Source: Gnetum montanum (Eukaryota; Streptophyta; Gnetopsida; Gnetales; Gnetaceae). From it: DNA of 64,000 nt. Both the position numbers and the translations under genes were made by a program. Every line of letters begins with the position of its first letter. Position 1 is the stretch's first letter. The notes beneath the pieces are model-generated. The model was not told where the DNA came from and made no database searches. It was given only the letters and a program-made list of their open reading frames with translations. The DNA is taken from positions 946,087 through 1,010,086 of the forward strand of contig MNCI01002119.1 of assembly GCA_015680685.1 (NCBI GenBank), read 5' to 3'. Positions 20,660 to 31,737 of this stretch are shown here, piece by piece.

Positions 20660-21300
20660 AGACCATTAAATGGCTTTTCTACCAATTGAGCCTAAGGTTT
20701 GTTTCAACACATCTTTTTAATACTTGCTTAAGGTAATATAGGGCTTGCTTAAATGTAGCCCCAAAGGTAGAGAAATCATCTATAAAGACTTCTACCCCCC
20801 TCCCAATTTGCTGTTGGAAAATACTAAGAACCAGGCATTGAAGTGTTGCAAGGGAATTACACAGACCGAATAGCATCTTGCAATATGCAAAAGTCCCCTA
20901 AGGACTCATGAATGTTGTCTTGGCTTTATCTTTTGGTGCAATTTGGATTTGGTTATAGCCACTATAACCATCCAAGAAGCTATAATAACAATGCCCAGAT
21001 ATGGTGTGCAACACTTGGTCCACAAATAAAAATGAAAAATGATCTTTAAATGTTGCTATATTCAACAGCCTAAAGTTGATGTAGACCTGCCACTTACCAC
21101 CTTTCTTTGGCACAATTACAAGTGGGCTAACCCACTTACTATTTGCGATGGGATAGATGAACCCCACATTGAGGAGTTGTTCTATTTCCTCCTTGACAAT
21201 CTACTTCAACTTAAGATTCAGCCATCTTTACAACTACCTTCTTGGCTTCATGGCCAAGTCAATGTAAATATGATGTTGGCATATCCTTGGATCAATTCCA
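20660..21300 (-). pseudogene. Reverse transcriptase, element B (best preserved here)
   Basis: Two long minus-strand stretches (20,898-21,167 and 20,679-20,876). They show VSPLVIVPKKGGKWQVYINF, then FLDGYSGYNQI (first catalytic aspartate), then MLFGL and VFIDDFSTFG, in which both aspartates of the Y/F-x-D-D box are intact. The usual conserved arginine of 'WR(V/M)C.D(Y/F)R.LN' reads Q. The domain is split by stop or shift between 20,876 and 20,898. The order of motifs and the 'YSGYNQI' spelling are typical of Ty3/gypsy. Confidence 0.87.
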
Positions 21301-21301
21301 A

Positions 21302-22248
21302 TCAATTTAGGATATGACCAAAAAAGGTTGTTGGCCATTTGTTGATCACCTTCAACAGCTTGTCTTTTTGTTCAAGAGTAAGATTTGCATTGATTATAAC
21401 CAGCTTACTATTTTTCAAATATGCATACTCCATGTCAATTGGTAAATTTTTTAATTCTAAGGGCTCTAGCTTGAAATGATTAGGGATTACCACCTCTCCC
21501 CAATAGGTATCATCATCTTCATCATCAAAGAGTTGGTGATGAACTTGCTCAAGTTCATCCATGCCCTCAACATAACAACATGTTAGGCTCTCAGTTAGTT
21601 CCATGCATAGTGTGCTACTATCAAAGTTAGCTGTCAGCCATTGGGTGCCCTCCTATTTTGTGGCTGCTATGTATAAGCACTTTTGGATATCAATTTCATG
21701 GGCACGTCGATTGCATGATTTAATGAATGTACTATTAATGGACCATATTTTTTGCACACAATTACACTGGTTATTATTGTACGTGATGCATGTAAGTTGC
21801 TTCTTCTCGAGTCATCCTAATTCATTTTTCTTGGAGATTTCCAAGGAAAGGTCCCTGATGCCCATTTTTGCATCAACAATGCTTAGCCATGCATGTTCCA
21901 TAATGATGGGGAAGTTGCCTTTGCAGTTTTCTACCTTGATCACCAAAAAATCAACAGATAGGACCATCCACAAACTATAGTCACAATGTCATCCACTAAT
22001 CCCAAAGGAATAGTGATTGACTGATCTACCAATTCCAAAAAAATATTGCTCTTATTGAGATGTGGTAGGTTCCAAGCCTTATACATGTCATAGGAGATGA
22101 GATTGACACTAAAACTAGAATCAAGAATAGCCTTGCATGGCTCATGTCCAATGATTTGTAAGTAGATAAGAGGACTTCCTGGGTTAGATTGCTTCATGGG
22201 AAGATTGCTAGCCTTGATCCAATTAGAGATAGCATGAGTTAACATCAT
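21302..22248 (-). pseudogene. Protease and protease-RT linker, element B
   Basis: 21,302-21,604 encodes an acidic linker with HHQLFDDEDDDTYWGE and LPIDMEYAYLKN, the conserved stretch just before RT in Athila-type pol ('LP.HLKYAFL..'). 21,940-22,248 holds the protease with CKAILDSSFSVNLI, where D-S-S stands for the D-S-G/D-T-G active site. Both are open for 100 codons but out of one continuous frame. Confidence 0.72.
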
Positions 22249-22257
22249 AGTGTAGAT

Positions 22258-23273
22258 CTAAGGTAATGTTTGGTTTGAAGTGCCCTCGAATGTGTTTAAT
22301 GCAGAGGATGAGGGTGTTGGAGATATAGGGTGACTAGCTGTATTAGGTTGTGAGGATTTGGGAGGATTTTTGGGTTGGAAAAATGGTTGTTTCCTGGATC
22401 GATTATCCGAACCACTTGGCTGGAAGGCCAGTTGTAACTTTACAACCCTCATAACATTTCATTGCTATGACTGTGGGGGAATTTCATCCTACATGGATGG
22501 AGTAAGAGGTAACTGGGTTGAGGGTAGAGGGATTTGTAAAAATGGATACGGAGGATGGTATGGATGTGGGAGCTTCCCTTGAGTAGATGGTGAATGATTT
22601 TGATGATACTCTGGAGGATAATAGTGATGTTGGAATGAGGCATGGCTAGTAGAGCTTCGTGGAGAAACAGGTTGCTAAACATAGTACCCGTATGGATCTA
22701 GTTGCCTGTAAGGATACTGCTATCTTAGTGGTGGCATTCCCCATGACTATGGTTGGTGCCACTGCTAGCATTGCTCATACGGTTGTGGTGGAGCTCCACT
22801 TGGATAGTAAACTTGTTGTTATTGGTGGAAGTACCATGAATTTCCTTGAGGATAAGGTAATCATTTGGGTGCTTGCCTCCTTGCTAATCAAGGATTCAAT
22901 GCATACATCCCAGACTCTTGTAAGTGTGACACCATAGGACAACATCCCTTAGGATAGTCGTATTAACAAATGTCACACCCAACATCATCATCAGAGTAGT
23001 GGGACAACAGTCCCAATAGTCATAATCATGCACAATGTACTCTTCCTAAAGATCATGGATGCCTAACTTCCTAAGAGTTTGAAGCAACATCACTGGCACA
23101 GATCAATTAAGAGGCATTACAATGTTGCCTTTCATATTTTGCCATTGCAGTTGTTCATCTTGGTGTAGGATGAAGGTGAAGTAAGGCACATACTCATTTG
23201 GATGAGTATATACCACCTTGGATTCTTAAGGGACTGGCAGTTTCGCATCATCACGCCTATGAGAAGAAGACAT
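22258..23273 (-). pseudogene. Gag of element B with about 1.5 kb internal deletion
   Basis: Start ATG at 23,273 (MSSSHRRDD-type, like G). After about 290 bp the sequence jumps, near 22,980-23,040, to the C-terminal Q/P-rich part. Comparison with G (55,350-56,840) shows that the capsid region and the serine/histidine-rich part are missing. The remaining 22,258-22,682 is serine/proline-rich. Confidence 0.68.
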
Positions 23274-23407
23274 TTTGCAAAACAAATAAAATATCAATGT
23301 GCTTAGGTAATTATATTATCTATAAGAATGATGTTGACCTTAGGGTTCATTCAACTATGTTAGTGATATTCACTAATCCTAGATAGCACAAGTTTCAACA
23401 AAAAGAG

Positions 23408-23425
23408 TCCCTGGCAACGACGCCA
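23408..23425 (-). other. Primer-binding site, element B
   Basis: Minus strand TGGCGTCGTTGCCAGGGA, two mismatches from the tRNA-Asp complement, immediately inside the 5' LTR. Confidence 0.87.
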
Positions 23426-23426
23426 A

Positions 23427-24276
23427 TGATGAGTAGCGAGGTACCCCTACATCCAACCATACAAATCACAAAGCGTTTAGACACAATCTGCTCAAATTTC
23501 ATGGACTCTATAGTTTTCTGGTGCACTAGTTCTCTAGGAAAGGAACTGGACATTGAGAACATTCATTGTCTTCCCAACTACACTTGTGAAGCTCAAGGGT
23601 ATGGTTTAAGTGTAATTGAAACACATGATTTTTATCATTTTGTGTTTTATGATTTTGGTACTTGAAATAAATAAAATAAAGAATAAAGTAATTTAATGTC
23701 TACTTTAATCTAATTAGCTAACTATTGTGTACTTAGTCCTAACATAAGTATCCAATCCGACTTGCCATACACATCCTGAACACATAGAACGTTGCTGGGT
23801 TACCAAGCATTAAGCACTGGTGGGATTACCAAACATCATACACATGCTCGAAGCGATCATACTTATATGTTTACTTAATTGTTATTTAACTTATCTCGCT
23901 TAATTACTTAATTAGCTTAATTACTAGGGAACATTGAATAAATAACTGAAACCATTAAATGCATGAATAAAATATTTATGCTATCCAAAATGCTACAAGG
24001 TTTATCAAGAAGCTTGTCTTTATTGTCGCACACACTATTGTGCTCAGGTACAATAGTGCTCAAATAAAGATCCATACACTCAATGACTCCTATTGTGGGC
24101 ACTCAAGAAAACATTCTAACTCTCAAATGTAAAAACTACAAGAGCTTCACTAAAATTATGACAAGATGATATCCAAAAATAATGGATTGGCATGTATTTA
24201 TAGGCAAGAACAGACCCTACGTCGATAGGGCCTAGTCGACAAGGCCTCATCGATGTAGCCAATCTATGATCCATCA
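23427..24276 (-). repeat. 5' LTR of element B
   Basis: 850 bp, minus strand, ends ...CTCATCA at 23,427 and begins at 24,276. TATAAATA (rc) at 24,195-24,202. The U3 box at 24,218-24,260 is of the GTCGAT/GGCC type, matching the internal promoter of the same element. Confidence 0.87.
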
Positions 24277-24724
24277 TGAGTATATGGAGAAAGCTTTTTG
24301 ATTAAATATTAAAATTGACCTTAGACCTTACAACACATGGTTGAACTTACTCTTTTATACAACACATGTTTAATCTAAGGGATTATTAGGTAAAAAGATT
24401 GAAACCAAATTTCTCTAAACTTATCTAATATATTCTTAAGGCATAAGATGTAACTAAAAACAATTTGGATTTCATAAATTAAAGTTAAGTTATGATTTGT
24501 AAGACATACTCATATCAAATAATACATTCAAGTTAAAATATTTTTAATAATACTAAATGGTTGCTTTTGATCTTCTTAGGTATGGAAAAGGACCTATGGC
24601 ATCTACAATATAGATTGAGAACCAACAATGTATGAGTTTCAAGTAATGTCTTTGCTACACAACATTACCTTAGGAAAAAATAACTATGTTAATAGTTTTT
24701 TAAAGGTTTTACAATGTTATGATG
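24277..24724. other. AT-rich stretch between element B and LTR J
   Basis: No gene or clear repeat recognised. Presumably older flanking DNA in which B and J landed. Confidence 0.4.
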
Positions 24725-24902
24725 TGATGAGTAGCAAAGTAGACCCTACACCCAACCATACAAATCATAGGCATTCATGCGTAACCTGGTTGAATTCCAT
24801 GGACTTGACTAGCATGGGTATCAATATAGCTAGGTGATTAATCACTAGTCATTGTCTTTCTAATCACACTTGTGTAGGCTAAGTCATATAGTTAAGCATG
24901 AC

Positions 24903-27100
24903 TGATGAAGCATAATTTTTTGAATATCAAAAATCTTGATGAAAATTATATTATTTAGCTACCACTGGAAAGACATGTGACCCATGCTTGAAGGTGCATC
25001 TTTGATGGGATTAACATTGGCTATAAGGCTAGAAAGATAAGTGGCCCATTCCTAAAGGTGATCCTCTACCCAATGGTTAGGGTTCATAACTTGAATATTA
25101 ATGATTAATTATTTATTTATTTCTAATAACTCTAATGCATGTTTTCCACTTTTTCTTCATTGAATGGTGTTGTCCTCATGTGTTAATGAGTGATTTGATG
25201 GTGGAGGATCTTAGATGATGGAATTTGATATCACTAGTAGTGGTTAAACTTGGTATGGAATCCCTATAAATAGGTCTAATGGTCATTTAATCATGCATCG
25301 TACATGGGACTCATTATGATGATAACTCACATCTCAATCCTATAATCCCTACTCGATCCATCTCATCTCACTAGCACAATGCAATTGTGCATTTTATGGT
25401 TTTATGTAGCATAGCGCAAGATTCCAATAAAGGTTGTTATGTGTTGTTTGGAACAAGGACATGGCCCACATTTAACTTCTAGGGTGCCCACAAACACCTA
25501 TAGAAGTGGCTACATAAGGGCATTATGGGCAAGAGCCTGCTTTGCAAACAACTCACTTGCATGACTTTTGTTGATCATGGCTCTAAACCAATCTCATACC
25601 TTTAATGACATCATGCAAAACTTCTCTAAATAAATCCATGATTTTGAAACTACTTCTCATTAATTTTGATTAACTTTAAATGCTTTTATATTGAAATTCT
25701 CTTCAAATTTTCTATTTCTTGGCCATTTCAAAACGTAAAATATCTAGTTCTTATGATTTTCAATATTCTAGTGCATTGGCAATGTCTTGGAAATCATACT
25801 TTGATTTACATGTTTGAAAACCTATAAGCTTCCATAGTTGAGCTCTCTATCGTGGTGGCTAAGGACGTGATTTTTGAAAATATTCCCTAGATTACAACCA
25901 TGAGTTAATGATGAGAAATTTTGTTCCATCCTTCAAAACTTCAATATAAAAGGGAAGTGCCAATAGAGTAATGAAGGTTGGAAGAACCATTACCGCAAGG
26001 GATAACATAAAGACTCATTATTAGCAAATTTTTGAAGATTTATACAATTTTTGTAATTTTTTATGTCTATATAGTTGTTTGTTAAATTTCTTGTAATAAC
26101 CACTTGAATAAATTTTGTAACGTGATACTCATATTTTGTAATGTCAATCAATCTAGTCATGGTCACCCCACAAATTTTGTAATGAAACATTGTCTATTTT
26201 GTACAACTCGAGGACACATTTTTGATGAGTCGTGGGACTATGATGAAGCATCATTTGCTGAATATCAAAAATCGTAATTAACATTATATCATTTAGCTAA
26301 GAAATCACATCTACAATGTCTCAGGCTAAGATGTTATATCATAAATGCAATGCCGCAATTACACTCGATGCCTATAAATATGATTCACCTAGCACATGTA
26401 TAGCATCATTTGGTCAATAGGTAGCTAGACACTATCTATTTCATTTCTCGGTTTTTGTAATAGTCAACAAGCACCCATAGCATGAACCTAAGTTAAATGT
26501 ACAATGTCTTATTCAAATGTATTGTACCTTGACACAATTCATAAACAACAATAAGATCAAAATTGATTTGCATTTATTGTAGTACTCTAACTTAGGATAA
26601 AATTTACTTTCAATGCATGTTATTTCCTATGAGATTAACTTAATATTTACTTTTTCTTCATATATATAGAATTTGGTAGAATGAGTGTGATCAATTTTGA
26701 ACATAAACACATATTCACTTGGTAATCCTAGCAACACTATTACTTGGTTTTCCTAGTAGCATAATACTTGGTAATTCCAACAGTGGATACATAAGTTCAA
26801 GACATGTATGACAAGCTAGGAACTAACACTCATTACCATAGGCTAGTCAAGGATTTAATTTCATCATTGATTAGATTAAATAATTAATATCTTTGTTATT
26901 AATTAGTTTAGTTCATGGTTGAACAACATCAATCATCATGTACCTCAACTATACTTAACTATACGCATGAAGAGCCACTACCTCCAATCAAACATTTAAC
27001 CATCTAAATACCATGCTAGTCCCATCTACGAATTATGACACAATCTACTAGGATGCTTGTAGATCATATGGTTGGGCGTTAGAAACACTTTGTTGTTCAT
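24903..27100 (+). mobile_element. Element F: short, internally deleted relative of D
   Basis: Begins TGATGAAGCATAATTTTTTG (about 60 bp of 5' LTR), then jumps straight into a block homologous to D 8,225-8,775, then a short internal segment, a GTGGGACTA polypurine tract at 26,232 and a full 3' LTR from 26,241. No coding region remains, including no ORF3. The flanking words ATGAC (24,898-24,902) and ATGAT (27,101-27,105) may be the target-site duplication. It is 2.2 kb and strongly decayed. Confidence 0.72.
26241..27100 (+). repeat. 3' LTR of element F
   Basis: Starts TGATGAAGCATCAT after the polypurine tract; TATAAATA at about 26,392-26,399 (GCCTATAAATATG). It contains the family segment GGTAATCCTAGCA...ACTTGGT and ends with GGTTGGGCGTTAGAAAC then TTGTTCAT. 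The end is uncertain by a few bases. Confidence 0.7.
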
Positions 27101-28066
27101 ATGATATTGATGTTGAGGTGAGCATATTAAAATATTATTAAAATTATTAAAATATTAAAACATAAAAAATTAATTTAAATAATCTATTTTACAATTAAAT
27201 AAATATAGACTAGCCTAAGGTGATAAGCATTCAATCCTAGTCTACCATATATGTCTTGAACTCACATACCCCTTGTTGAGATTACCAAACATTAAGCTAT
27301 TAGGTAAACCAAGCAATAGTGTTGTTAGGCTTACCAAGTGAATACATGTTTGCACTCAAAACTAATTGTGTTTATCCCACCAAATCATTAACACATTTGG
27401 AAAGGTAAATATTATGCTAAGTACATTAAGAAATTAAATTGTAATTAAGAGAATTACTAAGTTATGTAAAATACTGCAATGAAGGTAAATAGATCTCAAT
27501 CTTATTGCTATAATGAGAATGTGTTCAAGTACATAATCACTCAAATAAGATTCTAAAAAATCCACTTAGTTCATGTTGTAGGCACTTAGTGACAAATTCT
27601 AACTTTCATAGAAATAAACTACAAGGGGTTCACTACGCTATGACCAAAATGATACATTTAATGCAATAAGTGGTAGTTAATTATAGATTTTGCCACCCTT
27701 GAATACATTGTAGATGTGACATCAAAGCTGTGACATCATAATCTACAAAGAATGCTTCAACATGATGTAACAAGACATGATATTTTGTTTCAACTCACTA
27801 CAAGTTTTTCTTTCCTTCAATTTCCAATTTGTATCCTTGTCTCAATAATATGATGAGATTTCAATGCCATAACTTAAGTTTACTATACGACATAACTCTC
27901 TATTTTATCAAGTATTTAATATAAAGTTCCTTCTTACATTTCACATTTTAACATTTATGAAAAGGCTTAATATTTCATCCTCCTCCTCCTAGCTTATTCT
28001 CAACAAAATGGAGTTTGTTGATAAAATAAAGGCTTAATGCTCATTGCATCAAGTGAGTCTTAAGTC

Positions 28067-28123
28067 TAGCAAATTAGTGATAGTCTAACATCTTTTGGAG
28101 TTGTGGCACCTAGGTTTGAATCT
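28067..28123 (+). repeat. Possible tRNA-derived SINE relic (A and B boxes)
   Basis: TAGCAAATTAGTGATAG resembles a Pol III A box, and GGTTTGAATCT at 28,113-28,123 differs by about two bases from the B box GGTTCGANTCC. Spacing is near 45 bp as in tRNA-derived SINEs. No target duplication or poly-A end was identified. Could be chance in AT-rich DNA. Confidence 0.3.
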
Positions 28124-29449
28124 AAGCTTTACAACCTAAGATACAAGCACCTTATCATCATTCCAAATGATAGCTCCTGAGCCTTCCACCTAGGATGCAT
28201 GCAATAATAATGTTGAAAATTTAATATCTTGTTAAGTATTTTTTAAAACATACAATATATTTGAAAAGTGGTTGAAATTTTTTAGGATAAAATGTTCTTA
28301 TAGACTTCATTATCATTGTTATCATCATTAGTTAGCCTTGTCCTAACAAAATATGGTTGGTTACATGAGTTATCTTTGATTATTCATCTATACGAATAAC
28401 TAAATTATTATTTATTTGCATTTTCTTCAAATCATCAAGTGGTTTTCTCATGTCTTTTTTTGATCTTCTTTTTGATTATTTTCCTAGAATAGTGATATAG
28501 CAACTTTTTATTAATAAGCTTATTATTATTTGATCTTCATTGTACCTAAAACAATATTCTTATAACTTATCTAAAATAGAAGTCACTCCAAAGCTTCCTC
28601 CAATAGCATTACTTAGTACTGAAATTAGATATTTTATTATGTTTGTAAACCTATAGGATCTATTGGATAACTAATACATTTGTGTCATGAAAAACAAATA
28701 CTATCTCAACAAAGTGACTAACAAATTATAAATGTAACAATAACTCATACAAATTTTTGGAAACAATATTGTATTTTTACCCCAAATATTCAATCATATG
28801 GAAAATAATCAAAACATGTTGTTTGTCTACAAGGGTTCTAGACAGCCTACATGTGCACTCTTCTCTAGGTAGATGAATCCATTTTCACTTTCTATTGTTA
28901 GATAATGTGAACTCAAACAAAGCATGCAAATAAAAGTACAAACTCTAATCAAGATATTAGTTGTAAGATACTAGACTAGTGAATCTAAAGAACTATCTCT
29001 AATATGCTAAGTGGAGTTTTTTTCTTTCTTTCCACATTTCATCATACACTTGTCAATACTCATATTTTAGCCAACTTAATATAGTTTATGCTACTTAAAC
29101 TTGAACTTATGGAGTACAAATTCTTTTTGCCAATTTTCCATTTTCCCCCATATTTTTCTACTATAATCCCCAAATATGACATCCATGGATAACAACCAAA
29201 TAAACCATACTACAAAATAATTTTCATTTGATTTTTATTTTTATTTTTATTTTTTTGGAAATTATGACTTTCATTTATTGTTGAATCCTATATGTTGCAA
29301 TTTTTTTTATTTTTACTATAATTTAAAAGTAATAATTGCAAAATCTATTCAAAATCCAAATCATTTTCTTTCTTACTAATCTTGTTTTGTTGAGGCATTT
29401 TAATATAGATACAAGAATCCCATATACTTCCATCAAAAACAATGAGGTG

Positions 29450-29513
29450 TTAGCCTACTAGTAACACTCTTAATTTAAAAGCTCAAGTCATGGGTTTAAT
29501 TCTAGTCAATAAC
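29450..29513 (+). repeat. Second possible SINE relic
   Basis: TTAGCCTACTAGTAACAC (A-box-like) and GGTTTAATTCT (B-box-like) about 50 bp apart. The pattern 'GTGTTAGCCTA.TAGTAA' is typical of plant tRNA-derived SINE heads, but the B box is degenerate. Confidence 0.3.
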
Positions 29514-30455
29514 GTTGGTTTATAAAGCTCTAATTAGAATATATATGTAGATATGGATGCCCTCCTAGGTTTTGGAGATGTTTTTTCAAGTTTTCACCCA
29601 TAGTACCAATCATAAAAAACCCCTCCCTTCTAAGTAGGGACATAAACAAATCTTACCCTGATTTAAAAGCACCTTTACAGATTTTCACTTCTTACTAAAG
29701 GATTTCTTATTTAAAAGAAAAAAAGAAACTCTCTCTAACCACAAAAGAAAACATCAATCAAAAATAATAAACACATAAAAATAAAAATTGAAAGATGTCA
29801 CCTTAGCTTCCAAAACAAAAATCATAAACAAATAACGATAAAAAAAAAATTAATACTGAAAGAAACAAATTAATTGTTCATTTATCACCAAAAGCTTTTT
29901 TGCTTAAAGCTATAGCTAAAATGCAACATTTTTGAAAATATGATATTTAACTCCTGGAAAATAACCACACAAAGGCTTTCAAATAGAATAAAAAACAAGG
30001 AGCCAATGACACTTCCAAATGCATAAAAAGGAAGTAGACAAAGCAAATTAATTAACAATAATAATATCATTGATGTTTGGTTTAAAGTTGTAAAATGTTT
30101 TGGATGTCCATTTTTAAACACATTGTGCAACATGACACTAAAAAAAATGAGTCTTAATTTTCACAGAAAGAACATTGAAGAGAAACATACTCCTAGGAAA
30201 AGCTCAAATAACGTTTAAAAAAAAAAGATACTTGTCCATGAAATCAAGCCACAATCCCATTTAATGCAACAATCACAACTAACTTTTGAGTAATCACGGT
30301 TTACAATCTTAATCACCATTTATACTCTTATCACCATCTATACTCTATCAAAACATAGCACGGAAGCCATTAGACATAGCCATAGGCAAGAGTAGGATTC
30401 TAGGGTTCTAATCTTAGTATAGAGAATCACCATCTAATCCTAGCATAGAGAATCC

Positions 30456-30549
30456 ACCATGATGAGCATACTCTCCTTCAAGATCTAACCAATGTTACCT
30501 ACACCATGATGAGCATACTCTCCTTCAAGATCTAACCAATGTTACTTAC
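30456..30549. repeat. 47-bp tandem duplication
   Basis: ACCATGATGAGCATACTCTC starts at 30,456 and again at 30,503. The two 47-bp units differ at one base, and a third ACCATG begins at 30,550. Just left, CTAATC(T/C)TAG(T/C)ATAGAGAATC is also repeated. Confidence 0.9.
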
Positions 30550-31531
30550 ACCATGGTCAATGCATTCAACCTACTTATTTTAACATTTCTTTGGACGCAT
30601 TTTTTAGGAATTTGGTTGGGTGTTGTACTTTCCAATTCCCGTCAGTTGAAGACAATTGCTGCTAAAAAAATCCTTGGCAAATAAGACAAAAAAACGGAAG
30701 AATTTTTGAAAAGGTAAAACCTCTTTAAATATCTTCATTTTAACCTTCCATTTAATAATTGCATTTTCTAAATCTTATTGAATTAATTCTGAATAAAATC
30801 ATTCTTACTAATAATTTCCACAACTTTTGAGTTAAAAAAGTAAAAACACATTTACCACCCTTCCAAAAAAATGCGTGCAAACTTTTAGGACAAGGCTACG
30901 ATAATGATGTTGAGTGAATATACTCTACATCCAATGACTATGAAAGCCCACTCACGAACATTGTATGCAAAAGAGAGCTAGAACAAACTGGTTCCATCAA
31001 GCTATACCTCTAATATGAAAATATAATTTATAACTCGAAAAAGGAAATGCTTACGTTACAATTTCTTGCAACTTGATAATACAGTCTCAAGTTACATGTC
31101 GCTTCTCTTGACCTAAGACCTTGAGGATAAAACAACCACAACATTTAAAGCAGGACCAGTCTCAAAAAGAACATGGTATAGAAGAAAATTAACTCCAAAG
31201 ATCCCAGATGTTCTGATTTTCAGATAGTAGGAGATTGATTTATACGGAAAAGGGGAATCAACCTGGCTTCCTATGTCCAAAATACACATTATTCATCTCA
31301 TGAATAAGTCGTCAGCTAATATCAAATTACATCCTCCTGGAAAAACATTTTTAAAAATATTAAAACATTACATTTCATCATGATTTGAAAGAAACTGTCC
31401 CTAGCCTTGACATTACATTCGTAAGATCCAAAAAAAAATTGAGATTTTGATACTTGTGCGAAATAAACTTCGTAATATAAAATCAAGAACGGTGGAAACG
31501 AGGTAAATTGACTACAGCAGTGGCAAATGAA

Positions 31532-31537
31532 TTTATT
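31532..31537 (-). terminator. Candidate polyadenylation signal of the HIT4-like gene
   Basis: AATAAA on the minus strand about 200 bp past the stop codon, within the distance usual for plant 3' UTRs. Not the only A-rich candidate. Confidence 0.4.
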
Positions 31538-31737
31538 TGCCATTGATTCATCTCCCCCTCCTCATCCAAAACTGCCTTCCCAGACATGGAATGATAACTC
31601 TTCCCAAATGAAACCTCTTTGACACAGACATCTTACTGTGCAACCAGCATGTCCTGTCAGTTACCATTCAACTGAACCGGACATGAATCATCAACATCTT
31701 ATCTGTGAAAAATTTTACGAAAATTGATTTTATGAGG

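Larger units (their letters stand above)
15308..24276 (-). mobile_element. Element B: Athila-like LTR retrotransposon, truncated left by insertion of A
   Basis: Minus-strand element: 5' LTR 23,427-24,276, primer-binding site, internally deleted gag, protease, RT, RNase H, integrase, spacer, internal promoter, and the N-terminal half of ORF3 ending at 15,308 where A was inserted. The remaining ORF3 and the 3' LTR should lie left of the window beyond the 3' LTR of A. Pol is the best preserved of the copies here, with an intact RT aspartate pair. Confidence 0.87.
24725..27760 (-). repeat. LTR J: old minus-strand LTR split by element F
   Basis: 24,725-24,902 reads like the 3' end of the family LTR on the minus strand (TGATGAGTAGC..., plus-strand CCCAACCATACAAATCA). 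The sequence resumes after F at about 27,106 and runs to about 27,760 with the family words GATTACCAAACATTAAGC and ACCAAGTGAATAC. No primer-binding site is next to the left end, so it is a solo LTR or an orphaned 3' LTR. It is more diverged than those of G, A and B. The right end is approximate. Confidence 0.7.
27761..31530. other. Gene-free AT-rich intergenic DNA left of the HIT4-like gene
   Basis: No reading frame with protein-like composition on either strand. It contains poly-A/T tracts (for example 29,230-29,330 and 29,820-29,850), two weak SINE-like relics and a 47-bp tandem duplication, listed separately. Confidence 0.6.

Noticed and set aside
23198-23665. Small plus-strand frames around the primer-binding site and LTR of B
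   Set aside because: They run through LTR and gag start in the wrong direction with random composition.
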